From Graphilbum fragrans (Eukaryota > Ascomycota > Sordariomycetes > Ophiostomatales > Ophiostomataceae), in contig LLKO01000023.1 in the NCBI GenBank assembly GCA_001513895.1, positions 229,337-293,336 of the forward strand: 64,000 bases of DNA. The letters are read 5' to 3'. This document shows positions 1 to 10,521 of this stretch, in pieces. The translations under genes were made by a program, and so were the position numbers. Position 1 is the first letter of the stretch, and every line of letters starts with the position of its first letter. The notes under the pieces are model-generated. The model was not told the DNA's origin. It made no database searches and worked only from the letters and a program-made list of their open reading frames with translations.

Positions 1-291
1 CCCCCCTCCTCATTCTACCTCCACCTCCTCTACTCATATCCGGCCTCTTTCCATGCTACTTGCGTGTCTTGCTTTTTGAATTTGAATTTGATTATTATTC
101 AATTTTACTTCGTTGATCTCCTGTCGCTTTCCAGCCTTGTCGTGCGCTTTGTTTGCCTTTATTCTATTTTCTGTTTCCACTTCACTGCTTGTAGCGCCTT
201 GCCGCTCGAAGCGGAACCTCCCTTTCCACCCGCTGCCGGGCTGTTACTGCCGACACCGGGCCTTGCCAGCCGTGTTTCACTGCCGTCTGCC

Positions 292-3200
292 ATGGCGAGT
301 GCGGAAAATGACGCCGGCGCGGCTCGGGAGGCCAATGCTGCGCAGAACCCGCCTCTCCATCCTGAGGACCACCCACCCCCTGTGGCAAGTAACAGTGCCG
401 GAGCTAACGGCCTCAGGGCGGACCCTCTCGGAGGAAACCCCTCCGGAGGAAGCTCTTTAGGGGGCCATTCTTATGGAGGCAGCTCCGGCAGCTCTGGCAG
501 CTCGTTTCGGGGACGCTTCTCTGGAGGCAGCCGTCCGGGAGGCAGCTCTTATGGAGCCAACGGGTCCCACCATCTCAACGGCTCAGCTGGGCTGTCTGGA
601 CTACCCGGCGGCGGTTCGCGGTACGGCTTGGCGGCCGCCGCAGCACGGAGCCATGTGCACGCGTCTTACGCGATCCCGGAGTTGTCTCGTCTATTCCAGA
701 ACCGGCCGTCTGCTCAACGGCGAAGCAATGGTCCCACCGCCTACGACAACATCTACCACCCAGAATTCCGGAGCTACCCGGTCTGGGTGCAGCGCATCCT
801 CCTCAACGAAGAAGTGGACGACGATGAAATGCGCGATCTGGAGTCGAGTCTCTATCGGGTGCGCGAGGGTCTCTCGGCCGAACAGCGACAGAATCTAGAC
901 CAGCACCTGCGCCACTTTCCCGCATTCTACGACTTTGTCGACCAGGAATTCCGGTTGGGCAACCACGCCCAGAACCAGAACCAGAACCAGAATCAACAGC
1001 ACCCTCGATACAACGCCCAATTCGCCCCCCACCCACGGCATTCCCACAGTGACGCCCTTCGCACGAACGGCCTATCCGACCCCGATGACGAGGACTTTGA
1101 CATCTACGACGAGACGGACGATCTCCGCGAACGGCCCACGGCGAACGGAGAGGGACCCGTGCAACGGAATGCCAGCACTGGCAGCAGTCTCGGGCATCCT
1201 GCCGCCAGCAGCCAACCAGCCAACCGCAGCAGTCTCAACGGCGTCAACGGCGTCGACGGTCTCAGCCATCCTCGCTCCCACCGCAGCCGTCACCGCCATA
1301 CCATCCACACCAGCCACACCAGCGAGGCGACTCCCCCCCACATGAGTCAGGCACATCGGCATGGGGGCCACAGAAGTCCCATTGGACACAGACATGAACA
1401 CAGACATGGACATGGACATGGAGACACACATGGAGACAGACATGGACACCAAGGCAGCGGCCTCTATGGAAGCGGTCAGGTCAATGGCCTTCACGGCAGT
1501 CGTTCTGGGAATGGGCTCTCTGGGAGTAGCTTCCGGAATGGCCTAGGGAGTGGCCCTGGGAGTGGTTCCTCTAGGACTAGTATCCCTGGGATAGGTGCCT
1601 CCAGGGGCAGCTTTCCTGGGAGTGGCCTCCCGGGAAGTAGTGTCTTTGGAATCAGCCACCCAGCAAGTCATCACAGCTATCGCAGCGGCCTCGCTGGGAG
1701 TGGTGCTTCCGAGAATGTCCCCCCTGGACGTGGCCGCGGGACTAGTTCCGCGAGCGGCTTTGGGAGCAGCCAAGACCGTGAAAGCAGCCAGCAGGCGCAA
1801 GCACCCCCTTTCTCGCTCGATCTGCCGCCCCTCGACATGGCCGGCAACGCCCAGGTCCAAGAACACAATCTGCCGCGTCTCGTCATCCCTCCCGCCACGC
1901 AGCCCCGGCCCTTCCAGGTATCGCCCCCCGAAGCCCAGCCGCCAGAGCCGGCACAGCAGCAGCCGCAACAGCAGCAGCCGCAACAGCCGCAGCCACAGCC
2001 ACAGCCACGCCAGACCGCTGGCCATGGCGTCGGCGCGTTCGACGCGGCGCTTGGACAGGGCCCCCGGGATGCCGGTGCCTCTCGCCGGCACCTCGAGCTC
2101 GTCTACCAGGCCTTGGAGGACATGCAGGAGCGGGTGCAGGTGCAGAGCATGCAAATCGACCACCTGCGCCAGGACATGGCCACCCAGGAGCAGCAGTACG
2201 CGGCGCTCAACGGCGCGCTGCGCAGACTGCAGCAGCTGCACGCCCAGCACCTGGCAAACGTCATGCAGCAGAGCGACATCCTGGCCGACGTCCTGCAGGC
2301 CTTCCACGACCTGTCGGCGCGTGTCTGGCGCACGCTGGCTGCCCACGGCATTGTGCCGGCCCAGGAAGCGGTCCCTTTTGGCGCCATGAATGCTGCCCCC
2401 CTGGGAGGAGTCCTGGGAACCCCCTCGGGAACCCCCTCGGGAGCCCCCTCGGGAGCCCCCTCCGGAACCTCAGAAGCCCCCCTGGCGCCACCCTCTTCTC
2501 CGGTGGCGCCGGAAGCAGCTGGAGGTGGCCAAGCCCCCTCGGCGCTTGGCTATGCCCGCGCGGCCCTGCTGGCTGCCAATATGGCGGTCGAGGCGGCCTT
2601 GCGGTCCTTGATCCGCTGCGCCCGTACCAACAGCCACGACCTCGCCAACATCGCCGGCCAGAACGAGCGCCTGTTGCCTCGCCTGGCCCAGGCCCAAGCA
2701 GAAGACGCTGCCTTTTACCAGGCCAGCGGAGGCGGAGGCGGCCAGGCTGCTACCGGACAGGGCCACGCCAACCCGGGGCATCCCATAGGGGCTCATGGAG
2801 GGGCTGCGGCGTCTCAGGCTCGCGCTCATCAGCCTCAGGCCTCTCGGGCTGCTGAGCATCATCCGGCTCCTGATTGGGCTCCGTCTCCGTGGGCCACGTC
2901 TCCTCCGTTGTCTCAAGCTGCCATGTATGCGCCTCGCCCCCGGGCTGCGGAGGCATCTCAGGCTGCGGCGTACGAGTATGCTCCGCCTGCCCCGGCTGCT
3001 CCCTCCATTCTGGCTCCGGTTCCGGCTCCGCCCCTTTCTTACCATGAGGCATTCGACAACAACGCCAGCTTGCAGCTCGGCAACATGCCACAGCGGGAGC
3101 CCTCGGAGTCGCTGGCATTCCCAGAGCGCACTGTGTCGCCAGCGATCTCCGAGGCTACCTCTGAGGCCGTCTCCATGAAGAGAGAGCCCGAGTCTCCCGT

Positions 3201-3780
3201 CCGCCACAATCCCTCTGGCCATGCCTCGTTGTCTGCTATTCTTGCTCCCACTTCGGCGTTGGCTGGGGAGTCCTCGGCTGTTGCGTCTGCTGCTGCCGCA
3301 CCTTCTGCTGTGGCATCCTCTTCTGTGGCGTCTGCGGCTGTTATGACCTCAACCGCAGCTGCTTCTTCTTCTGCCTTTCCCTCTGCCACACCTGCCACAG
3401 CCCCCCCTTCTTCCGTGTCTGACTCTCCCACTCTTGCGACGTCGTCCTCTGCTTCCTCCACCTCTGCCTCTTCTGCTTCCGCTTCCTCCACCTCTGGCTC
3501 GAGCGCCAGACTGTCGGCCGCCTCGCTTTCGGTGCGCGAGACTAGCAGCGACTGGAATCGCCGCAAGCGTACCCTCGCTGACAGTGCCAACGAAGAGGCT
3601 GTCCACGGTGAGGGGTCCGGCGCCAGCAGCTCTGCCTCTACCGGGCAGGCCCCCAAGCGCCGCCACGTGGGCTCTTCGCCGGCAGAAAGACACGAGCGCC
3701 CGAAGACGTCCAAAGGGCTTGCCAAAGAGAAGCATGTCGGGGCAAATGCCGTGGCACAGCAAGAAGAAGAGGCGGAGTGA
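292..3780 (+). CDS. Low-complexity coiled-coil protein, function unknown
   Basis: A single-exon protein of 1162 aa. I chose the ATG at 292 because the frame stays open upstream to about 64 but has no earlier ATG, and the upstream bases are pyrimidine-rich like a fungal 5' leader. Segments in order: a Gly/Ser-rich N-terminus (about 25-115), a less repetitive patch (about 119-215) with YHPEFRSYPVWVQRILLNEE that is probably the conserved core, a His/Gly-rich stretch (about 330-390) with alternating HGHGHG, a Gln/Pro-rich run (about 545-570), a probable coiled coil (about 600-690, starting LELVYQALEDMQERVQ), Ala/Ser-rich tracts, and a basic C-terminus with PKRRH that could be a nuclear signal. 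I do not recognise the family. The His-rich region could bind metal, but that is inference. Codon use is GC-rich like the other genes, so the frame is believable despite the low complexity. Confidence 0.75.
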   Translation: MASAENDAGAAREANAAQNPPLHPEDHPPPVASNSAGANGLRADPLGGNPSGGSSLGGHSYGGSSGSSGSSFRGRFSGGSRPGGSSYGANGSHHLNGSAGLSGLPGGGSRYGLAAAAARSHVHASYAIPELSRLFQNRPSAQRRSNGPTAYDNIYHPEFRSYPVWVQRILLNEEVDDDEMRDLESSLYRVREGLSAEQRQNLDQHLRHFPAFYDFVDQEFRLGNHAQNQNQNQNQQHPRYNAQFAPHPRHSHSDALRTNGLSDPDDEDFDIYDETDDLRERPTANGEGPVQRNASTGSSLGHPAASSQPANRSSLNGVNGVDGLSHPRSHRSRHRHTIHTSHTSEATPPHMSQAHRHGGHRSPIGHRHEHRHGHGHGDTHGDRHGHQGSGLYGSGQVNGLHGSRSGNGLSGSSFRNGLGSGPGSGSSRTSIPGIGASRGSFPGSGLPGSSVFGISHPASHHSYRSGLAGSGASENVPPGRGRGTSSASGFGSSQDRESSQQAQAPPFSLDLPPLDMAGNAQVQEHNLPRLVIPPATQPRPFQVSPPEAQPPEPAQQQPQQQQPQQPQPQPQPRQTAGHGVGAFDAALGQGPRDAGASRRHLELVYQALEDMQERVQVQSMQIDHLRQDMATQEQQYAALNGALRRLQQLHAQHLANVMQQSDILADVLQAFHDLSARVWRTLAAHGIVPAQEAVPFGAMNAAPLGGVLGTPSGTPSGAPSGAPSGTSEAPLAPPSSPVAPEAAGGGQAPSALGYARAALLAANMAVEAALRSLIRCARTNSHDLANIAGQNERLLPRLAQAQAEDAAFYQASGGGGGQAATGQGHANPGHPIGAHGGAAASQARAHQPQASRAAEHHPAPDWAPSPWATSPPLSQAAMYAPRPRAAEASQAAAYEYAPPAPAAPSILAPVPAPPLSYHEAFDNNASLQLGNMPQREPSESLAFPERTVSPAISEATSEAVSMKREPESPVRHNPSGHASLSAILAPTSALAGESSAVASAAAAPSAVASSSVASAAVMTSTAAASSSAFPSATPATAPPSSVSDSPTLATSSSASSTSASSASASSTSGSSARLSAASLSVRETSSDWNRRKRTLADSANEEAVHGEGSGASSSASTGQAPKRRHVGSSPAERHERPKTSKGLAKEKHVGANAVAQQEEEAE

Positions 3781-5227
3781 TGCCTGCCTCGCATCTGGTT
3801 CCGAGATGGCACTTTCTTGTCGTGTTTAGCCTTTCCGTTGCTCGGTTGTTCGTCTTGCTTGAATGATTTCTCTTCTTCGGTTCTTCTCTCCTTTCTCTTG
3901 CGACAATTGGGTTTTGGCGCTCTTTTGAGGGTTTTTTGGCCTGCCTTTTGATGTTTGCTTCCTGATGCTTAGCTTCTCCTCCTTTCGTTGCGATCTATCT
4001 TTATCTGCTGCTATCCGTTCTTTCAGCCAAGTTATATGCGCCTTTGCTTTATTACTTTGGGCTTACCAGCTTTCTCTAACTCTATGACTCTGCCTTTCTA
4101 TAGCTCTATATCATGTCTGTCTTCTCTCCATGTATTTCCATCGTCTCATGTGATTGTTATTTGTTTCCACGCCCTGTTCTTCCCGCTACTACCTCGTATA
4201 CGATTATGTCGTGATTGCTCTTTACGGCTGTTAAAATGCGTGCTCGATGTTTCATGCTGATTCTGCTTTTACAACCGCAGAAAACCACAAAAATACACAA
4301 AGAACACAAACAGAAAGCAAAAAAGAAACAAGTGGGAGGTGACAATGTTCTACGAGGCTGGGACAAGGCTTCTACCAAAGAACACAACCAAAAAATGGTG
4401 CTGAACGGGCAGATATGTTCCAAGGTCTCGAGTTTTGTTGTTGGAACTGGTTTTTTTTATATTTTTGCTTTTTTCCTGCTCCTTCATTTCTGCTGTTCCT
4501 GGTTTGCTCCCAAATTGACTCCCCATAGGCTACCACTTTTCCTTGGCGTTGTTTGTTTAGTCTGACGGATTGAAACGGAATGAAAACGTATGAAAACTCT
4601 AAAACGGGCATAAAGCAACAAAAGAAGCCCATACAATGGTCAACACAGGTGCATCTTTATCGTAGCAAACGGTGCCGTACAACATCAAGCCCCAATAATC
4701 ACATACTCGTTGGTATTCCCGGCACGCCATATAGCCCCTAGTAACAACTTAACGCCCAACAAAATGCGGACACGAAAAAAAGAAAAGAATAAAATACATC
4801 CCATCACCGGTTCCTCGTACTAATACTACACGCCATTGTTTCTGCTGCTGCTTGTTTGGCTGGTGCGCACCAAAGGCTGCTTTATCAGCGCTGGCACGGG
4901 ATGCAACACCGTCTCCCCAGAGAGACTGGTCCCAGTGGTATGCATTCTCGGCGAGGCCAGCTGCGACGACGGCAGTTCATGTGCCCAGGTGGCGACTTCA
5001 ATGTCGTCGATATGCGTGTTTCTGGCTGCCGATGTGCGCTTCCATGGGACACGAACAGAACGAAGGCGATCTTTGAGGCGGCCACAGAAAGACGCCACAG
5101 AGCGGCACAAGACTCGACCGGGAGCATCCTCGGGTGGAAGCAGGCCGTGGCTGCGGACAAGACTGCGGTAGCGTCTGCATAGCCGGATGTACATACAAAG
5201 CTGGAAGATGCAAGAGATGTTGACCAC
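3781..5227. other. Intergenic region
   Basis: This stretch of about 1.45 kb is T-rich just after the stop of the coiled-coil gene and holds no recognisable gene. A GC-richer block at about 4830-5200 is open in several frames on both strands, but none of the translations resembles a family I know. It may be the 3' part of a minus-strand transcript (see the spliced candidate at 5228-5845). Confidence 0.5.
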
Positions 5228-5845
5228 CTAGACAGCAACTCTGTACATGTCTAGAAGACGATTGCACAACGGATCGCAGTCCACGGCTCGCGGTGCGACC
5301 GAGCCAAGCGAGGCCCCAGACATGTCAACCTTGTCGGCGGTCCAGCGCAAGATCTGGGGCAAAATGCTGAACATGGCGAGACGGGAGGAGTGATAATGGA
5401 TGCTGACAATGTTGACGATATCTAAAGACACAACAACTGTTAGTAAGGGTCGGGTGGCAGAAGGGCGTCAAGTCACCCTATTCACGGGGGAGAAACAGAC
5501 CAGAAAAGCAATGGACAAAGGCGGCATAACTGAGCGCGATGCGGGGCGTGGGATGGTAGTTCTGTGATGATAAATGCTGGCCGTTATTGGCTGTCGTAAA
5601 GAAAGAATCAAAACAACGGCCGCGAGGATGCTTCCAGGCGATGGCCAAAGATAGAAGGTGATGACACATCTGGGCCTGCGCCTAGGGAAGGTGCGTCCTT
5701 GTACAGCCTAATCTGGACGGGCAAGTGCCGAGATGCCAAGCTATGGATGGCGATCGCTCTCTGCTCACTTCAGCACCGTTACGTCAAGCCTGTAGATGGC
5801 GCTGATGGCCGCCGCTCCCACATCGTGGCCCATGGACGTCGGCAT
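5228..5845 (-). CDS. Possible small spliced gene, unrecognised
   Basis: On the minus strand a strong intron end (TACTAAC branch site at about 5446-5438, then TTTAG with the acceptor at 5423-5422) leads into an exon 5421..5228. In the frame ending at 5228 this exon encodes a product that starts IVNIVSIHYHSSRLAMFSI and ends at a stop. A candidate first exon begins at ATG 5845 (MPTSMGHDVGAAAISAIYRL) and stops at a GTGAGC donor after 5769. The two exons do not join directly in the long frame, so a middle exon or a different start is needed. The splice signals are the only good evidence; I do not recognise the protein. It lies just downstream of ATG29 on the same strand, so it could also be untranslated or antisense RNA. 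Confidence 0.25.
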
Positions 5846-6005
5846 CGAGATGCGGAGCCGCGTGCGCCGACTGGTCGACTGGCAGGGCCGTCGTTAAACG
5901 GATCGTTCAGCCGAAGCTCGGCAGCAGACCGTTGTGCTGTATCCAAAGCCACGCCGTGCCCTCTATTTCGCCCTCCATCCTTGCCACCCCCTCCGTATCA
6001 TAAAA

Positions 6006-8218
6006 TCAGCGCATCCGCCGCCCCGGCGCCGACGTTGGCGTCGAAGCTTCGTTGGCCGACCGTGAAAGGCCTTCCGTCCGGTGCGAGTCGGTGGAGAGCG
6101 TGGTATCTTCGACGCGGCTGGCAAGCGCCTCGTCGAGCACGGACTGGGTGAAAGAAACGTCGTCCAAATCACTGAAACTGCTGCCCATGCTTGGTGTCGT
6201 GCCGGCATCGCTGCCCTCGCGGCCGAGACCAGCGGCTCGGCGAGCGGACGACGAGGCCGAGCGCGTGTGCACGAGGACGGGCGGCGAGCGCAGAGCCGGA
6301 TGGCGCGACGACTGGAGGCGAGCAGCCGCGACTTCGGCGGCAGTAGCAGCAGTGGCCGCGGCTGCTGCTGAACGGCTTCGCATGGCCGGCGAGGCGGCCA
6401 TGATGCTCGGGTTCTTGAACGGGCGCGTCCGGGGCGAGGCGACCGACGAGGCCGACGAGGAGGGAGACGAGGACGCGGTGTCGATGCGGTGCTGATGGAA
6501 TAGGAATTAGCAAGGAGGAAGAAACAGAAGCCAACAGAAGGGAGGGGACGGAAAACAAACACACCCTGTGCCGGCTCCCCGAACGGCTGGACGGGTTGTC
6601 AGGCGCCTTGAACGGCATAAAGGCCGCCTGCATCTCAGAGTCGTCCTCGTCGTCAGACGCCACAGCAGCCTTGGACCGCTGCCGCAGCGTCGACATGCCC
6701 ATGCCAAGCCCAAACGCCCCCTCGCCCGCCGCGCCGCCAAGCCGCACCACGCTGGCATCCCCTGCTCTGTGTCTGTCTGAAGATCGGCGCTGGCCGCCAT
6801 CGGTGCCTGCCGCCGGGCCTGGTGTAGGCGTGTGCGTGTGGTGGTAGCCCGGTGGCCGCTTGAAGATGCGCGACATCACAGGCTCCGATGGATTCGAGGA
6901 CGACGAGCTCGAAGACGACGAGGAGGCCGCTCCGGTCGATGCAGAAAGATCCGCCGTGGGCGCCAGCGATGGCGACGGAGCAGGAGCCGCCGCCGCTGTT
7001 GCAGCCACAGTTGCCGTCCGCGACGAGAGCCGCTGTCGAGGTTGTGGTCGAAGAGGACGACCGTGGGCGTCGCTGGTGTGGGAGAGCGGAGACGACGGCG
7101 CTTCGGCTGTTTGGGCACGCGATGGCCCGATATCGATCAACGAGTCCGCCGTAGCTGCTGCCACAGCCGCTGCCACTTCGAGAATCGGCCGAGTAGGACG
7201 AGAAGGCCGAGTGTGGCCGGGCTCGAGAGCCACGGATGGCCGCCGTGAGCCTCCCGTCGGCGTGGAGCTAGTGCTGGGATTGACCTTGGCTTTCGCACGG
7301 GCATTGCTGGCTGTCCTGACCACACCGGCGCTACCGACGCTACCACTCGGCCCGGATCCTCCTGCGGACTGTATGCGGCCCATGGCGGAGGCGCCGGTGT
7401 GTGGGCCGTGTGGAAGGGGTGACGGTATCTCGCCGGCCGGGAGCACCGGAGACGGGGCAGGCGATTCGCGGGTGTTGAGCGTGGCGACTTTGCGGGTTTG
7501 GGCACGCACTTTCGACAGTTGTCGCTCGGTTAGGATATTGGCTTGGATGAGGAGGAAGTCGACGGTGGCATCGAATTTATCGGCCCTGAAGGTCAGCGGG
7601 GCAAGAGACGGGGGGATAGGGAGGGGGGCCGAGATAGACGAGGAAACCGGCGAGTATGCGAGCGAGGAGGAGGGCCATCAAGGCAGACATACAAATCATT
7701 CCCTGCGATAGTTAGCTCAAGAAACGGGATACACCTGGAGAAGCAAGCCGCAATGCGGCGGAATAGAACCAACTCACAGTCGATGTCGCTCTTAGAGACG
7801 CGCGACAGAATCCGCCACAGGGCCACGTCCTTATCGCGGCTCCAGTCGACCTAAGCACTGCTGTCAGACAAACCATCGCAGGCCTCAGCCCTCCAGTCCT
7901 TTCTCTTCCACGTACGTCTGGCGGATCTTGGAATCCGTTTCGCGGCGCGGGCACGCGAATGTACACCGTAAACGTCGGCGAGGGGGGAGGTGGCGGAGCG
8001 AGGCGCCGCGGCGAGTCAGCACCGGTCGATCCGAGCGGGCGATTCGACTGCCGATACGGCAGGGCACCGCCGGCCTGCTTCTGGCCTGACGGGCCGGACA
8101 GAGCTCTCTCTGGCTGCCCATTCTGTGCTGATCGAGCATGCATCGTCGCCGTCGAATCTGCGCCGGGAAACCGCAGCGACAGGTCGAGCGCCGTGTCGTG
8201 CTTCGGGCTGAACTCCAT
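6006..8218 (-). CDS. ATG29: Autophagy protein Atg29
   Basis: Atg29 belongs to the Atg17-Atg29-Atg31 scaffold that assembles at the phagophore assembly site and recruits the Atg1 kinase complex. Exons on the minus strand are 8218..7916, 7850..7778, 7702..7693, 7585..6565 and 6491..6006, giving 630 aa. The diagnostic domain spans the first three introns: TVYIRVPAPRNGFQDPPDVD, then WSRDKDVALWRILSRVSKSD, then IDWNDLADKFDATVDFLL, then ILTERQLSKVRAQTRK. The remaining 450 or so residues are Ser/Ala/Pro-rich and disordered, with SSFSDLDDVSFTQSVLDEAL near the end, a tail I recall from filamentous-fungal Atg29. Exon 3 is only 10 nt, but it is needed to restore the conserved WNDLADKF block. About 85 residues precede the domain if ATG 8218 is used; the ATG at 8143 is a possible start that shortens this. 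The family assignment is firm; the N-terminus is not. Confidence 0.9.
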
Positions 8219-9299
8219 CCTGGCGGTTCGGCGGCGTGGCGCAGGAGATGGAGCAGTGGGTGGAAGCGCGCGTCGCTGCACACAGAACGCTGGCTGGCGC
8301 AGTTGGTCATTGACTCTCGACAGAAAGATGACGCAAAAGTGCAGCATGATGGAGAGACAGCTTGCCTCGTAGTGGAGCGTGGAGTTAGCGCCTGGCGAGA
8401 GCGGATCCTGTGGAGTATTTAGTGGGGCCGCTGTCGAGCCGCCATTGGCCTCATGTCAATGCCTTTAGTTACTCCGTAGCTTGGAATTGTCTTCCTTGAA
8501 CACTGCAAATAGGACACTTTAGTTATCTTTTCAATCCGGCGGACAGCAACTTTATCTTCAAGTCGCATTGTTTTCATAAGAAACGGTTCATATATGAATC
8601 AAACGATAACAAAAAACGAGACGTAGAACTAAGACACCACAAACCACTCCGTCATATCGTGTCCCTTTCAACAACTCAATCAAGTTCCCGGCCTGGTTCT
8701 AACATCTTAAGAATATCAGTGTACCATACTTATCCTCCATTGCCGTTGGCGCCGTAGGAAAGTAGAATAAATGCAAGGCGTAAGAGGCCGCAGCTATTGC
8801 TTAAGACAATTTGTCTTTGCCACCATTTGCCTTTAAAATAACAAAACCGCGATACTCCCTCGGCCGCACTGGGCAGCAGCTATTGACGCCGCTGGCCGTT
8901 TTTGCTCTCTTCCTTGCGTCATATAGCACTTGCAAGATCCTAGTAACTCGCTGGAAGGGCCTCTGAATCTAAGTCTGCGTAGTCGGCGAAATGCGTGCTA
9001 TACAAAGCTTACAAAAAGGCACACAATATGGTTCAGAATCTCGTGTTCAAGTACAAGACTAACAGCAACCAAAAAAAAGAAGAAAAAAAAAAAAGGGGTA
9101 AATCTGCGAGGGCTGCGAAGGCAATCGAGCTCAATACTAAAAGCCTAGGAATCCCATAAGATACCTCAATCCTGAGCTCGAAACCCTGCGCAGATTAACG
9201 GCTCTCGAGGTTACGAGAACCACCACGGAACACTTGGCATCTCCGACCGGATTAGAGAATCTAGTAAACCCCCCACAACACGGCAAACCCACTCCAAGT
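8219..9299. other. Intergenic region
   Basis: About 1.1 kb between the ATG29 start and the stop of the zinc-finger gene. It holds an A-rich run at about 9071-9094 and no reading frame I can support. The ATG29 promoter must lie in the part just above 8218. Confidence 0.5.
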
Positions 9300-10521
9300 T
9301 CAAGCTCCTGTCTTTTTCTTCGGCCTTCCTCGCTTCCTAGTGCAACTTTCCATATGATTTAAGTGTGCTGTTTTGTCGTCGTGGACACAGCCTTGCGGGC
9401 ACAAGAACCCCCCCTGCCTATTTGGTGGCCCTTTGCATGCTTTGACGTGTCGCCTGTGGATATCTGATCGGTATTCCTCTGCTCCACAGCTGCATACATA
9501 ATTATCCGCTCCAAATTCATGTGCACTTGCGCGGTGGCGATTCAGATTACGAAGGTATGGGTAAGGTTTGGCGCAATCAGGACACGAAAACCATTTCCGG
9601 GGCGTTTCCTTTTGTCTCTCTGTGAGTTTTCTTCGTATAAAGGAACATGTTAGTAAATGGGGAAGAATGAAACAAGTATAAACAAAAACCTGGGATAAAG
9701 GCCCACATTGATGCAGCCCAATCTTTTAATACGCCAGAGGGTTTTGATTGGTGGCTTGGTACAACTTGTTTGCCGAGACTGGAAGCTCGTTCTTTTTGGC
9801 TGCTTGGGCTGTTTGTGGCTGGAGAAGATGACAAGGGAATAAACACACTGCCGGTAGCGGCTGAAAGGCTGGAGGGGTAAGGTTGACTTGGAGATGTAGG
9901 AGAGAGAACAGAGAGAATGGGTGGGCTGGTTGTGTTATTTTGGAGATGAGTTGGTGACGTTGGCGAGACAGGGTTTGCATCGGGATTTCGAGTCAGGTTT
10001 GGGGCAGACAGGAGGATGGTATCGATACACTCAGGCTGGATGAGGTGCTTATTAATCCAATACTCGCTGCCATTTCCGGGGCTTGCCGGTGAGCGCAGGT
10101 CTTCTCCAAACACAAAACTCTGATCCAGACGGTGATCAAGACTATTAAGACTGTTCTCAAACCATTCCGCCGACTCAGAGATGCCTAGTCGTCCGTGGTG
10201 ATTCTCGTAAACACTTATGCGACAGTCATGGTGTTGGTTTGTAATTAGAACGACGCGGGAAAAGGTCCCGCGCCGCTCAGCTGCAGCAGGCTTCCCTCTA
10301 GTTAGAATATTTGCATTAGCTGTATACTTGTATTTGAAGGGATCTTACTCGAAAATGCCGAAATCAGGGCCTGCTATGAGTAGAAGCACACAATCGCGTA
10401 CACTTTGGTGGGGTTGATTTGGTTCGATGTCCCCTAGGGGACTATGGCTGAGCAGAGAAGACCAGTTCTGAAGAGGGGTGTTACAGTCACTTAAGTATTC
10501 GCACAAAACACCTGTGCACAT
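9300..10521 (-). CDS. C2H2-type zinc-finger protein with C-terminal AT-hook motif (paralogue A)
   Basis: A spliced gene missed by single-frame reading. Exon 1 is 10521..10349 (MCTGVLCEYL..., ending GPDFGIFE), followed by a 51-nt intron with CTAAC and TAG. Exon 2 starts at 10297 and runs to about 9707 or 9690; exon 3 starts at 9630 or 9619 and ends at 9300. Both splice choices keep frame (364 or 366 aa). Exon 3 encodes three zinc-finger-like units: C-X2-C...H-X4-H (CPDCAKPYPYLRNLNRHRAS), a C-X-C...H-X4-C unit (YVCSCGAEEYRSDIHRRHVK) and a third ending NHMESC. KRGRPKKK follows, an AT-hook core. The middle is Ser/Pro/Thr-rich. A nuclear DNA-binding role is inferred from these motifs. The gene at 58050-58957 has the same architecture and a matching N-terminal block (RV.LI...HD..IS and WFEN), so the two are paralogues. 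Confidence 0.7.

Noticed and set aside
803..3812. Several long minus-strand and alternate-frame open frames within the first gene
   Set aside because: They are repetitive shadows of the GC-rich, low-complexity coding sequence and lack starts, motifs or splice logic.
4826..5227. GC-rich block with frames open on both strands as a conserved protein gene
   Set aside because: None of the translations shows recognisable motifs and the frames conflict. Left as unassigned.
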